This document shows positions 1-8,856 of a stretch of DNA of 43,041 nt, one piece after another (within the stretch, counting starts at the first letter, position 1; each line of letters opens with the position of its first letter). A model generated the notes under the pieces. That model saw only the letters and a list, made by a program, of their open reading frames with translations. It did no database searches and had not been told where the DNA came from. This DNA comes from an uncultured Clostridia bacterium (GTDB taxonomy: Bacteria; Bacillota; Clostridia; TANB77; CAG-508), in NCBI GenBank assembly GCA_947627755.1, contig CANQXD010000009.1:1-43041 (forward strand), read 5' to 3'. Position numbers and translations under genes: made by a program.

Positions 1-316
1 TGTTCGTCTATATTGAAATTATATATTAGGGGGTATTTTGTTGTCAAAGTTCATTTTCATTTATTACAGGATGCTTTCTTTTGAAATTTTATCTTCTTTG
101 TTGACAACTTATCTTTTGTGTGGTAAGCTATTATTGTGAATAATCAATTACTTGTTTTGTGCTGTATTTTTACTGAAAAGTCTAGTCCTGACTGGTTTTA
201 CTTCTGTAATTGGTTTTGTATAATAATCGCTTACTCTGGTGAAAGTATATTAGTAATCGATTATGTTTGTCAAGGGCTTGCTGTGATTTTTTTATAAATT
301 TTTAGGAGAGATTCGT
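1..316. other. AT-rich region without a gene; weak promoter for the 317-2454 pair
   Basis: I see no credible coding frame here. A TATAAT at 219-224 preceded by TTTACT at 197-202 (16-base spacer) could be a sigma-A-type promoter for the two + strand genes downstream. GTTGTCAA near 40 and TTGACAAC at 101-108 form a loose inverted repeat. No copy of the tRNA-fMet 3' end is found here, so if the island is bounded by that tRNA its far end lies left of the window. Confidence 0.4.
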
Positions 317-1195
317 ATGAACCTGAATTTTAATGCATTTGAAGGAAAAAATATTTTCAAATTTACTAAATATGATATTAAGGAAATAGGCAAAAAGAGA
401 TATATAGTTCCAAATAGTATAAATAAAGAACACTCTAGTGGTGCTCCGTTAATTGATATAGAAAAAGATTTTGAAGAATCTATTTTAATAGATTTATTAA
501 ATATTGGTAAATTAGCTTTTTATAATGAAACTGATATAGAAAAAAGTGTTTTAGACTTTGTAAATAAATACTCTACATTAGGATTAATAAATGATTTACC
601 TTTGAATAAATACTTTTTTTTAGATGATAAAATAGTTCTAAAAGATTATAATTACATTGGAAATACTGATTTAACATCAGTATTAGATAGAAAGAAATAT
701 TTTAAATTATTCTTCCCTACCTGTGATGATAATCAGATTAAAGAATTAATTAATGAAGTAACTAAATTAGCAGAAACTCCTGCAATGGAAAAATACATAT
801 CATCTGATGTAAATAAATTATTAGCAGGATCTAATTTATATTGTGAACCTCTAGATATGTTTATTCAATATGCTAAATACTTATATAGTTTATTAAATAA
901 TATTGCTAATGAAGATAATCACAATATAGATGAATTATTAAAGCAATTTGAAATTAATAACATTAAATTAAGTTTATCTAGAAAAGAAACTTTATCTGTT
1001 GAATTTCAAATTACTTGTTTAAAGCAATATATATATTATTACTTCGCTAAAACAGTGGCTAAAGAGATTAATCTATTAAAGATATGTAAATTCTGTAATA
1101 AGGCTTTTCTTGCTGTTAATCCTAAAGCAGAATATCATACTCCTCAATGTAAGAATAAAGCTAATGTTTATAAAAATAGAGCAAAAAATAAGTAG
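317..1195 (+). CDS. hypothetical protein with C-terminal CGNR-like zinc ribbon
   Basis: A 292-residue protein I cannot assign to a characterised family. Residues 1-250 are mainly helical, acidic and lysine-rich, with no membrane segment. The last ~40 residues carry Cys-x2-Cys (KICKFC), then a His and a Cys about 17 residues on (YHTPQC), then a basic tail. This spacing resembles CGNR or DUF6076-like zinc ribbons that end nucleic-acid-binding proteins. The start is an ATG eight bases after TAGGAGAG. It lies 14 bp before the DUF262-HNH gene with a good ribosome site between them, so the two are probably co-transcribed; I infer a regulatory, sensing or antidote role. Codon use is extremely AT-rich, as in the rest of the island. 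Confidence 0.6.
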   Translation: MNLNFNAFEGKNIFKFTKYDIKEIGKKRYIVPNSINKEHSSGAPLIDIEKDFEESILIDLLNIGKLAFYNETDIEKSVLDFVNKYSTLGLINDLPLNKYFFLDDKIVLKDYNYIGNTDLTSVLDRKKYFKLFFPTCDDNQIKELINEVTKLAETPAMEKYISSDVNKLLAGSNLYCEPLDMFIQYAKYLYSLLNNIANEDNHNIDELLKQFEINNIKLSLSRKETLSVEFQITCLKQYIYYYFAKTVAKEINLLKICKFCNKAFLAVNPKAEYHTPQCKNKANVYKNRAKNK

Positions 1196-1209
1196 AAAGG
1201 AAATTAATT

Positions 1210-2454
1210 ATGAAAATACAAGATTTTATTAATAAGAAAAACAAATATAAAGTTGATTATACATATCAAAGACCTAATGGGGCTTGGTCTGTACAAGATA
1301 ATCAATGTTTTATTGATTCGATTTTAAAAAACACACCCATTCCTTTGATTATTCTAAATAAAATAGAAGAAGATGGTGAAGATGTTTTCTATATTGTTGA
1401 TGGACAGCAAAGACTTAATTGTATTAGAGAATTTTATAATAATAAAATTAAATTAAATGAAAAATTTTCTGGTGCTGAACTTAATGGTAAAACTTTTAAC
1501 GGAGAAAATCACATACCAGAAAATTTGCAGGATTTTTTTCTAAATTATAATCTTCCTGTAAGAATAATGGAAAACTATACTGACGAACAAGTAAGAATGA
1601 TTTTTTCAAGATTACAAAGAGGAAAGCCTTTAAATTTAGGAGAAAGATTAAATGCACTTCCTGGTACAATTGTTAATACAATGCGTAAAATATCTGAACA
1701 CCATTTTATAAAGAATGTATTAAATATTAATCAGAGTAGATATAATTCTTATCCTCTAGTTACTAGAATGTTATTTTTTGAAGTATATAATTGTAAAGAT
1801 TGTTCCTCTGATGCATTATATAATTTCTTTGAAGAGAAAAAAGATTTAACTCTAAACGATAAAGTTCCTAAATTAGTTATAGAAAATTTAAATTATTTAG
1901 ATAAATGTTTTTCAGAAGGTAAACATCCATATTTATCAAAAGATGCATGGATAATAGCTATATATTGTATGATTAGTGAATTAAAAAATATGTACGCAAT
2001 GACAGGTCAAAATGAAAACATCAAAAAATTCATTCTTGATTTTTATGCAAAAGTATACAATGAAGATTTTAGAAATTCAAATCCTATATATAGTAGATAT
2101 TACGACAATGTTAGAGGTGGTTGGTCAGAGAGATTACTTAAATTAAGAAAAGAATATCTAATAAGTGAATTTATCCAACACTATGACATTAAAGAACTTG
2201 ATTCCAAAAGACAAATATCAGAAGAAGAAAAGCTGTTTATATATAATAAACATCCATATTGTGCAAGATGTGGAAAAAAATTCAATGCATATAATGAAGC
2301 TGAATATCACCATATAGAAAGACATACTGATGGTGGAGAATCTATTATAGATAATATTGAAATATATTGTACTGAGTGTCATGACATCATACATGGAAAA
2401 AAAGTAGACTCTTTTTCAGATTTAAACGATATTGAAGAAACTGAAAACACATAA
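1210..2454 (+). CDS. DUF262 / HNH endonuclease protein (GmrSD-like defence)
   Basis: This 414-residue protein joins an N-terminal DUF262 (ParB/Srx-like nucleotidase) domain to a C-terminal HNH nuclease domain. The DUF262 signature DGQQRL is at about residues 65-70, followed by the usual FSRLQRGKPL block near 138-147. The HNH part begins with Cys-x2-Cys (CARC, about 350), continues with YHHIERHTDGG and DNIEIYCTECHDIIHG, and supplies the zinc cysteines and catalytic histidines. DUF262 plus HNH/DUF1524 is the layout of GmrSD type IV restriction enzymes and related antiphage proteins. The adjacent zinc-ribbon gene and the CBASS operon, convergent 17 bp away, support a defence role. The target, such as modified phage DNA, is inferred from the family. 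SD: GAAAGGAA. Confidence 0.85.
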   Translation: MKIQDFINKKNKYKVDYTYQRPNGAWSVQDNQCFIDSILKNTPIPLIILNKIEEDGEDVFYIVDGQQRLNCIREFYNNKIKLNEKFSGAELNGKTFNGENHIPENLQDFFLNYNLPVRIMENYTDEQVRMIFSRLQRGKPLNLGERLNALPGTIVNTMRKISEHHFIKNVLNINQSRYNSYPLVTRMLFFEVYNCKDCSSDALYNFFEEKKDLTLNDKVPKLVIENLNYLDKCFSEGKHPYLSKDAWIIAIYCMISELKNMYAMTGQNENIKKFILDFYAKVYNEDFRNSNPIYSRYYDNVRGGWSERLLKLRKEYLISEFIQHYDIKELDSKRQISEEEKLFIYNKHPYCARCGKKFNAYNEAEYHHIERHTDGGESIIDNIEIYCTECHDIIHGKKVDSFSDLNDIEETENT

Positions 2455-2457
2455 TCA

Positions 2458-2487
2458 AAAACGGCAAGATTTAATTCTTGTCGTTTT
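2458..2487. terminator. bidirectional terminator between convergent genes
   Basis: A 12-bp stem (AAAACGGCAAGA with TCTTGTCGTTTT, one G-U pair) with a 6-base loop separates the DUF262-HNH gene and the CBASS E2 gene. A and T tracts flank both sides, so it can stop transcription from either direction. It overlaps the last codons of the E2 gene. Confidence 0.7.
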
Positions 2488-2941
2488 CTTTAATATCTTT
2501 TTTTGTAGGATGTTTTCCTCCTCCATGCCATTCTCCTGTTATACACCAAAATTCAAAATAATATAACCATTCACTTATCCAAGGAATAATCGTATCACTT
2601 ATATTCATAGTAGAATTCCATTCACTTGGATAATATAAACATAAATTAACATATTCTTTTCCATTTATTCTTTTTATGCCGTATTTATGTGGAATATTTT
2701 CTTTATCCTCTACTTCTAATTGTTTTATATCTATATACACTTGTGGCCTTTTTTCAACAGAATCATATTGCAATAATACTTCGTACTTTTTAGAAAATTC
2801 CGTTGGCTGTATTTTTAACACCATTTTTAATCCTATTCCATGACTTTCTCTAACTATAATATTTTTAAATTCTTTTCTTATATTATACTTCTGAATAGGA
2901 ATTGTTATTGGTTTATTTTTTGGAAATTTTTTATTTGCCAT
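2471..2941 (-). CDS. CBASS E2-like conjugating protein (short type II)
   Basis: This 156-residue protein fits the single E2-domain proteins of short type II CBASS, which lack the E1 and JAB partners of the long type. A hydrophobic core strand NLCLYYP holds the only plausible catalytic cysteine, Cys101. Then come the helix DTIIPWISEWLYYFEFW and the terminal WHGGGKHP signature typical of these bacterial E2 proteins. From the family, the E2 forms a covalent link with the C-terminus of its CD-NTase, which raises cyclic-nucleotide synthesis. The gene is last in the operon and its ATG overlaps the end of the CD-NTase gene by 11 bp, which suggests coupled translation. I am confident of the operon role and less so of exact catalysis. 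Confidence 0.82.
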   Translation of the reverse strand: MANKKFPKNKPITIPIQKYNIRKEFKNIIVRESHGIGLKMVLKIQPTEFSKKYEVLLQYDSVEKRPQVYIDIKQLEVEDKENIPHKYGIKRINGKEYVNLCLYYPSEWNSTMNISDTIIPWISEWLYYFEFWCITGEWHGGGKHPTKKDIKENDKN

Positions 2942-4067
2942 AGAAATTGTGTTTCCTTACTGTTATATCTGTTTTTTCTGTTGTTAAATTTCCATTTTCT
3001 TTAAGGTAAATATTTGATTTTTCTCTCTCTTCTCTTGTACTTTTTGCAATACTTTCATATACCTTATTTACCATATTTTCGCCAAATAGCTTTTTATATG
3101 CATCAGCCTGTTCTCTTAGATTTCCTTCTAGCAACACTTTATTTGTTACTAAATCATGTCTCAATTCATCCATAAATTTAAAAAATGCTTCTTTCCTTTC
3201 AGGATTACTTGGCCATTTATCAGCAAAATTTTCATTTTCATTAACAGGATTTTGTATTAGAACATTTCCATTTTCATCTTTTTCTAAATATAAAACATAC
3301 TCTCTAGAAAATTTTTCGATTAATTCATATACATTCTCTTTTCCTGTATAAATCTTAGCCATTAGTGTTGTTAGTATAATAGAAATTGGTTTTATATCTG
3401 GTGTATCTTTAAACTTTATATCTCTATATCTCTTTAATATCTCTATTGCAATTTGTAAAGTTGTCTTAATTTTATATTCTGGAACTTCAACTATTTCTAT
3501 TTTATTTCTTATTGCATATTCTTGTGTTAATTTCTTCTTTTCTTCTTCCATCCTTTTCACAAACCAATCATAATATGCCTCAGGATTTGTTTGTCTAAAT
3601 TCATAATCAGAATTTTCATCTTCTTTATGTGTCATTATAAGTTTCTTATTTTGAAAATAAGTATCGCTCTTCATTGTTGGTAAAATATCCATATGATAAT
3701 TGGCACTTTCTGAATATTGAATTGTCCAACATCTTTTCCCTTCTTCAAGTTTTTCAGAGTATCTATCACTTGTTTTTAGTACATCTCCTACAATGTTTTT
3801 TAGTTCTTTAGCTCTCGTAAATTTATTATCTATTGTAGCTACAAGATCAATATCATATTCATCTTTATCAGAAATTGGTTTTATTACTGTCCCTAGCATG
3901 AATGAACCTTGAGGAAATATTCTTACATCATATTGTTTAATATTATTATTTAAATAATTTCCTACAGCTTCGTAACTTTCCTTTGCTTTTTCAGCTTGTG
4001 TTTCACTTATTTCTATCTCTGCTGCTATTTTTCTATACATAGCATCTATATTTTGTTTATTTTCCAT
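2931..4067 (-). CDS. CBASS CD-NTase (cGAS/DncV-like cyclic oligonucleotide synthase)
   Basis: A 378-residue nucleotidyltransferase of the cGAS/DncV-like superfamily, probably clade D judging by its partners. The catalytic signature is clear: Gly54-Ser55 in FPQGSFMLGT, metal-binding Asp72 and Asp74 in YDIDLV, and a third acidic residue Asp127 in HMDILP. An OAS-type helical C-terminal half follows. In CBASS, phage infection triggers this enzyme to make a cyclic di- or trinucleotide that activates the effector. Its C-terminus reads HNFYGK, with a glycine one residue before the end, the kind of tail an E2-type partner could trim and conjugate. Its start codon overlaps the cap5 stop by one base. 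Neighbours are cap5 upstream and the E2 gene downstream. Confidence 0.92.
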   Translation of the reverse strand: MENKQNIDAMYRKIAAEIEISETQAEKAKESYEAVGNYLNNNIKQYDVRIFPQGSFMLGTVIKPISDKDEYDIDLVATIDNKFTRAKELKNIVGDVLKTSDRYSEKLEEGKRCWTIQYSESANYHMDILPTMKSDTYFQNKKLIMTHKEDENSDYEFRQTNPEAYYDWFVKRMEEEKKKLTQEYAIRNKIEIVEVPEYKIKTTLQIAIEILKRYRDIKFKDTPDIKPISIILTTLMAKIYTGKENVYELIEKFSREYVLYLEKDENGNVLIQNPVNENENFADKWPSNPERKEAFFKFMDELRHDLVTNKVLLEGNLREQADAYKKLFGENMVNKVYESIAKSTREEREKSNIYLKENGNLTTEKTDITVRKHNFYGK

Positions 4068-5200
4068 TATTCTTCTTCTCCTTCATATTTTATTTCCAAA
4101 GCTTTTTTAAATCCTTTCTTTTCATCATATATTATTAAATTTGGATGTGTTTTCTTCATCCAGCACCTACCTGTCTCTATTGCAATGGATATCGGCATAG
4201 CTGGAAATACACTTATTTCACAATTTCTTCCGTATTTGTCTTTAATATATTCATATATTTTTCTAATCTTACTTTTATACATTTCTAACTGATTTTTACA
4301 TTTAATAATATCATTACTATGTATATTGCTTTCTAATTTAATAATATCACACTCCTCTCCTACAATAGCACGTATTCTATCTTCAGATATATCTGCAGTT
4401 ATCGAAATGTTTAATGCTACTTTAGAATATTTTTTTTCGGGAATAATAATATTTACATCAAATTTTTTATCTTTTTTATTGCTTAAATACCACTCTTGTT
4501 TAGGCTCTCTTTGTAATTGTTGAACACTAACATCTGATATATCGGAAAATAATGTTCCCAAATATATCAATAAAGGTTGGGGAGCAATTGCACACAAAAA
4601 AATTTTTTGCACTGTTTCTTTTTTTAATTGTGGTTTTACTACCTGAAGAAAATTACGTTCTATATTTTCCATTTCAAACTTATACAAATCTTCATTATCT
4701 CTTTCATCAGCTTTGCTATCTGATAAATTAATTATATTTCCATTACAATAATAATTTTGTCTAAATGCGCACTTTCTAACATCATCATCATTTATTTTAG
4801 GAACTCTATCAGAAATGTTAAAGGTATATTTTATTCCAATAACAGCTCTTTCTTTTTTTATTTTCATTAAATCCTTTATATAATTTTCATGCTCACTTTT
4901 CATTTTCTTTAAAATATCGATTGTATACTTTTCAGGGTTATCATCTACTTCTTTATGATGCTTTCTACATAAAACCATTACATTGCTTTCATCATTACTT
5001 AATATTTTTGATATCTCTTTATCCCCTCTTGGTCCTTTTTCACTAGAAGCTATTATATGAGCATAATTTGAAAAATTACTTCTATCTCCTGTTAGCATAT
5101 CCTCTATCACAGAGTCATTACATCCTCTAAATTCACATTTTCCTCCGCAAAGTCCCATTAAAATTAATTTTTGTGGTTCTGTTAATTCTTTACCTCTCAT
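4067..5200 (-). CDS. cap5: CBASS effector Cap5: HNH endonuclease-SAVED
   Basis: A 377-residue two-domain effector. The N-terminal HNH domain has the zinc cysteines Cys22 and Cys27, a HII motif at His48, and Cys78-Arg-Lys-His-His82. A linker of about 60 residues leads to a C-terminal SAVED domain, recognisable from KVALNISITADI (about residue 260) and from FPAMPISIAIETGR with NLIIYD near the end. SAVED domains bind the cyclic nucleotide made by the CD-NTase, and Cap5 then assembles and degrades double-stranded DNA, killing the infected cell. This is the first gene of the three-gene operon, with SD AAAGGAG before ATG. Length and order match known Cap5 systems; ligand identity cannot be read from sequence. 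Confidence 0.92.
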   Translation of the reverse strand: MRGKELTEPQKLILMGLCGGKCEFRGCNDSVIEDMLTGDRSNFSNYAHIIASSEKGPRGDKEISKILSNDESNVMVLCRKHHKEVDDNPEKYTIDILKKMKSEHENYIKDLMKIKKERAVIGIKYTFNISDRVPKINDDDVRKCAFRQNYYCNGNIINLSDSKADERDNEDLYKFEMENIERNFLQVVKPQLKKETVQKIFLCAIAPQPLLIYLGTLFSDISDVSVQQLQREPKQEWYLSNKKDKKFDVNIIIPEKKYSKVALNISITADISEDRIRAIVGEECDIIKLESNIHSNDIIKCKNQLEMYKSKIRKIYEYIKDKYGRNCEISVFPAMPISIAIETGRCWMKKTHPNLIIYDEKKGFKKALEIKYEGEEE

Positions 5201-5214
5201 TAGTTTCTCCTTTC

Positions 5215-5260
5215 AAAAAACAAAGGAAAAACCTCATTTGAATTATGAAGCTTTTCCTTT
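5215..5260 (-). terminator. hairpin with T tract between the DUF3892-like gene and cap5
   Basis: AAAGGAAAA at 5222-5230 pairs with TTTTCCTTT at 5252-5260, and on the minus strand six T's follow. It would terminate or attenuate the small-gene transcript just before the cap5 ribosome site, so CBASS expression may depend on read-through or on its own promoter. Confidence 0.55.
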
Positions 5261-5264
5261 CTTA

Positions 5265-5489
5265 TTATCCCAAATTATTTTTTTCGTTTCCATCTGGTTT
5301 TGAAGACACATATTCTTTGCGATTTTTATCATGCTTAATGCAGTAATCTTCATTATAAGATGAATTACCTGTTTTTAGTCTACTAATTAATTCTTTGTCA
5401 GACATTATTCTATTATTTCTTGTATCTTGAAATTCAACATTTCTGCCAGTTTCTGTCTCTTTAGTAACTATCAATTTTGCTTTTGCCAT
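5265..5489 (-). CDS. small DUF3892-like protein
   Basis: A 74-residue soluble protein that resembles DUF3892: an initial beta strand AKLIVTKETETGRN, a middle 'ISRLKTGN' segment where that family has its helix, and the end YVSSKPDGNEKNNLG, close to the family's terminal 'PDG..NNL' signature. Function is unknown. SD GGAGG lies seven bases before the ATG. It lies upstream of the CBASS genes on the same strand but is separated from cap5 by a hairpin terminator. It could be island cargo, a regulator or an unrelated passenger. Family assignment is from memory and moderate. Confidence 0.6.
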   Translation of the reverse strand: MAKAKLIVTKETETGRNVEFQDTRNNRIMSDKELISRLKTGNSSYNEDYCIKHDKNRKEYVSSKPDGNEKNNLG

Positions 5490-5954
5490 TGTATATTTCC
5501 TCCAATCTTTGGTAAATAGTCTAAATGTTACAAAAATATTTCAGTAATATTAATTTTATATTACATTTTTCCTAAAGCTATTTACAACATTGGATTCTAA
5601 TGTTATATTTCAAATTGAATAAAAATACAAAAGAATATTTTGTAATTAGAAAAGGAAATATATTTTCTTTGATTTAGCCATCTAGATTATATATTTTCTT
5701 TTTTATTTTGTCAAGTTATCCACAGAAATTTTGTTTGTTTTTGATAAATTTTTATTTTCTTAACTTTTTTATTACATTTTATCTAGTTTCTTATTGTTCT
5801 ATATAAGTTATTTTATGAATTTTATTGTAATCTTTGTAACACTTGAAAAATAAACAAAATCCACTAGCAATCATAAATATTTTGATATATAATTATTACA
5901 ATTAAATATGAAACTCTCACCCATAGTTATGCCTGAAAGGAGGTGAAAAAGGCA
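5490..5954. promoter_or_regulatory. intergenic region with possible minus-strand promoter for DUF3892/CBASS
   Basis: 465 bp of about 80% AT without a gene. On the minus strand TTGTAA (5582-5587) and TAATAT (5558-5563), 18 bases apart, form a possible promoter about 70 bp before the DUF3892-like ATG. Near the right end AAAGGAGGTG (5937-5946) is a strong ribosome site for the integrase. Confidence 0.35.
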
Positions 5955-7142
5955 ATGGCTGGGAGTATTGAAAAAAGAGGTGAAAATACTTATAGGTTAG
6001 TAGTATCTACTGGTAAAAATCTTGATGGGTCTAGAGCTAAAAGAACAAAAACTATCCATGGAACTCGTAAAGATGCTGAAATAGCACTTGCATAGTTTGT
6101 TACAGAAGCTAATCGTGGACTAGTGCCTGAAGGAAAACCAGTAACTTTCGAAGAATTCTATCACATTTGGCAAGTAAACTATGGTACAAAAGATTTAGCA
6201 CCGTTTACCTATAACAGATATGTTGGAATGTTAGAAAGCAGAATTCTTCCATATTTAGGTTCTTTTACTTTAGAAAAAATTAAACCTACAGACCTTATGA
6301 AACTATATGATATGCTAGAACAAGATACACAAATAAAAAGACTTGCTAAAAATAATGGAGAACGTACTTTGAAACCATTATCTAAGAAAACTATTCTAGA
6401 ACATCATAGATTAATAAGCGCAATGCTACATAAGGCTGTATATTGGCAACTTATACCATATAATCCTGCTGAAAGAGCTCAACCACCAAGAGCACCAAAA
6501 GCTCAACGAAGATTCTATGATGAACAATGTAAAGTTCTTCTAAAAGGATTAAATGAACTTGAAGAAAATGAAATGAAGTATAAGGTTGCTATTATTCTTA
6601 CAGTATTTACTGGGGTCAGATTAGGTGAATTAATGAGACTTGACTGGGAAAATGTAGATTTCAAAAATAAAGAAATAATCGTAAATAAGTCTAGTCAGTA
6701 TTTAGCAAGTACAGGAGTTTATACCAAGACACCTAAAACACCTAGTTCTTATAGACACATTTCTATATCTGATTCTGTCATTGAAACGCTTGATGAATAT
6801 AAATTATGGTATGATAGTCAAAAAGAGCTTTGTGGCGAATTCTGGGAAGAATCTAATAGGTTATTTGTTCAAGATGATGGTAAACCTATGCATCCTGATA
6901 CTGTAAGTAAATGGTTTGTTAAATTTGTTCAGAAGATAGGACTACCTTATTTGAATTTTCATGGTATTAGACATACAAATGCTACTCTACTTATTTCACA
7001 AAATGTTGATGTAGCAGTTGTAGCTGCAAGATTAGGATATGCTCAGATTAGTACAACATTTAATTTTTATGTCCATCCACTTGCTTCACACAATAGAAGT
7101 GCTGGTATAGTCTTACAAAATTTATTAGTGGATAAAAACTAA
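5955..7142 (+). pseudogene. int: tyrosine site-specific integrase with in-frame amber codon
   Basis: The full-length frame starts at ATG 5955 with a strong ribosome site (AAAGGAGG). It encodes the N-terminal AP2-like DNA-binding part (MAGSIEKRGENTYRLVV), but codon 47 is TAG (6093-6095) where the family has a coding residue. The same frame then continues unbroken to 7142 with a SAM-like core-binding domain and a complete catalytic domain: Arg in TGVRLGE, HGIRH, and the nucleophile Tyr in FNFYVHP. TAG is a normal stop elsewhere in the window, so I read this as a nonsense mutation. A GTG at 6123 could restart translation and give a 339-residue protein without the arm-binding domain. The position beside a tRNA 3' end fits an island integrase. 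Excision may be lost. Confidence 0.85.
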
Positions 7143-7249
7143 CCACTCTTTTTCAATAAATCACAAAAATTGCTTTTTTAAAACCATAATCCGCTTTATA
7201 AGCTATTCTACTGGGATTTAGCAGTTTGTGTCCCCAGGCTGTCCCCCAT

Positions 7250-7269
7250 TTACGTCAAAATTACGTCAA
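7250..7269 (+). repeat. direct repeats TTACGTCAA, possible integrase arm-type sites
   Basis: TTACGTCAA occurs at 7250-7258 and 7261-7269, 11 bases apart (one helical turn), followed by a partial GGTCAA. Such short direct repeats between an integrase gene and its tRNA target commonly bind the integrase's N-terminal domain. The role is inferred. Confidence 0.45.
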
Positions 7270-7273
7270 GGTC

Positions 7274-7307
7274 AAAAAAATAAGAGTCTACAATCTCTTG
7301 CGACTCT
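7274..7307 (-). terminator. possible terminator downstream of tRNA-fMet
   Basis: On the minus strand AAGAG pairs with CTCTT (alternatively AGAGTC pairs outward with GACTCT) and the hairpin is followed by seven T's at 7280-7274. The stem is short, so confidence is limited. Confidence 0.4.
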
Positions 7308-7318
7308 AATAAAATTTG

Positions 7319-7394
<76 letters not shown>

Positions 7395-7712
7395 ATATAA
7401 AAATATAAATTTGTGTTACATAATTTCAACTGCTTTTTTAGTATAACGCCAAATAGTAAAAAAGTCAACCCTTTGACGAATTTTTTTCATATTTTTATGA
7501 TTTTTTTAATTATTACAGAATATTAATATGAAATTCCTTTATAAAAGCTTTCTTATTAATAAAAAATATGCATAAAAATTTTCCTATATTTCTTTTTATT
7601 TTATAATATATGTAAAAATTTCAAAATTATACATATTATTAAGAGTAAATATCTTAAATTTGCTTTTCTCTAACATACTGGCTTTCTTATTTACATTCGA
7701 AAAGCCAGCTTT
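7395..7712. other. intergenic, no gene seen
   Basis: AT-rich spacer between the tRNA and the small gene at 7713. CTGGCTTT (7678-7685) and AAAGCCAG (7700-7707) form an inverted repeat that could end transcription of the small minus-strand gene, though no clear T tract follows. Confidence 0.4.
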
Positions 7713-7889
7713 TTAGCTAGCTTTCCTTACTTTCTTACACAATTTATTAAATCTTTTGTTTTCAATATATTCTAGAGTAAGATAACTCATCAAACATTTT
7801 TCTTTTGCTATACTATTCCATTCTTCTTCTGTGGGAATCCTTTGTAATTCTTTTATCATTTGTAGTGATTTTTGGTACATCTCTTTCAT
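7713..7889 (-). CDS. small conserved hypothetical protein
   Basis: A 58-residue basic, helical protein containing IPTEEEWNSIAKEKCLMSYLTLEYI, a pattern I associate with small clostridial and phage proteins that look like fragments of a helix-turn-helix. I chose the ATG at 7889 because AGGTG lies six bases before it; an upstream in-frame ATG at 7907 lacks a ribosome site and lies right behind a TATAAT-like box. No function can be assigned. It stands alone between the tRNA and comEA. Confidence 0.5.
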   Translation of the reverse strand: MKEMYQKSLQMIKELQRIPTEEEWNSIAKEKCLMSYLTLEYIENKRFNKLCKKVRKAS

Positions 7890-7961
7890 CCTCATCACCT
7901 CGTCCATTATTATATCATGTTATGTTACTCTTGTTTGTCGAAGTTTGTCACTCATTCAAAT

Positions 7962-8648
7962 TTATTTTACACAAATATAATTTTTTATATTATTAAATTT
8001 GCTACTTCCTATTCCACTCACATTTTGAATTTCTTCAATAGTGTTAAATTTTCCATTTTCTTTTCTATATGCTACAATTCTTGATGCTATTGAATTGCCT
8101 ATTCCCGGTAACTTCTGAAGTTCTGTTTCACTTGCAGTATTGATATTTACCATTAATTTTTCTATTTCACTTACATTTTTATTTTCTTGGCTTGAAGTCT
8201 CTAAATTACTTCCGCTTCCCTCCGAAATAACAGCTACTTCTTCTTTTTCTTTCACACTCGGTATATAAATTTTTTGTGCGTCTGATAATAAAAAAGCTAA
8301 ATTAACTTTATTAATATCAGCTTCTGCAGTTAATCCCCCTGCTGCATTAACAGCATCAATTACTCTTGCTCCTTCTTTTAAGGAAATAACTCCTGGATTC
8401 ACAACCTGTCCAGATATATGTATTACAATTTGATTTATTGCTTCTAACTTTTCATTTGTATCCTTTTCATTTTCTGTATTATTTTCTTCACTCTTTTCTA
8501 TCTCATTTTGCGTATTAACATTAAATGCTTCTTCAAAGTCTATATATTCTTCCTCTTCATTTTTATAAATATAATATATAGATCCGATTATCACCAAAAT
8601 TATAATAATTGCCCCTATTAGAAATATCTTCTTTTTACCTTCTAACAT
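7962..8648 (-). CDS. comEA: ComEA-type DNA receptor, SLBB + helix-hairpin-helix
   Basis: A 228-residue membrane-anchored DNA-binding protein for competence. A transmembrane segment (about residues 7-26) is followed by an acidic low-complexity spacer, then an SLBB domain (VIHISGQVVNPGVISL), then a second linker, then two helix-hairpin-helix motifs (KLPGIGNSIASRIVAYR and NVSGIGSSKFNNI) at the C-terminus. This is the classic ComEA order, and the length is normal. SD AAGGAGG precedes the ATG. comEC, the usual partner, is not in the window. The acidic linker is long for ComEA. In Bacillus, ComEA binds incoming double-stranded DNA outside the membrane during transformation. Confidence 0.9.
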   Translation of the reverse strand: MLEGKKKIFLIGAIIIILVIIGSIYYIYKNEEEEYIDFEEAFNVNTQNEIEKSEENNTENEKDTNEKLEAINQIVIHISGQVVNPGVISLKEGARVIDAVNAAGGLTAEADINKVNLAFLLSDAQKIYIPSVKEKEEVAVISEGSGSNLETSSQENKNVSEIEKLMVNINTASETELQKLPGIGNSIASRIVAYRKENGKFNTIEEIQNVSGIGSSKFNNIKNYICVK

Positions 8649-8695
8649 AAAACCTCCTTAAAATATGATTTTTTTCTTAATTCTGTTAAAAATAC

Positions 8696-8724
8696 TTGAA
8701 TTTACATATAAATTACGATATGAT
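8696..8724 (+). promoter_or_regulatory. sigma-A-type promoter for the D,D-carboxypeptidase gene
   Basis: TTGAAT (8696-8701), a 17-base spacer and TATGAT (8719-8724) closely match the vegetative consensus and lie about 130 bp before the ATG at 8857. Confidence 0.55.
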
Positions 8725-8856
8725 AACTAACATAAATATAAAAAATAGTACATACAATGTGAATAGATGAAAACATCAAAAACTTTCAAATTGTTATTCA
8801 AATCTTTACTTAAAAATATGAAATATTTAAAATTTACCATAAGAAATGAGGGAACT

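Noticed and set aside
5955..7142. TAG recoded as an amino acid in the island
   Set aside because: Other genes in the island and core, including the 317-1195 gene and spoIIR, end normally at TAG.
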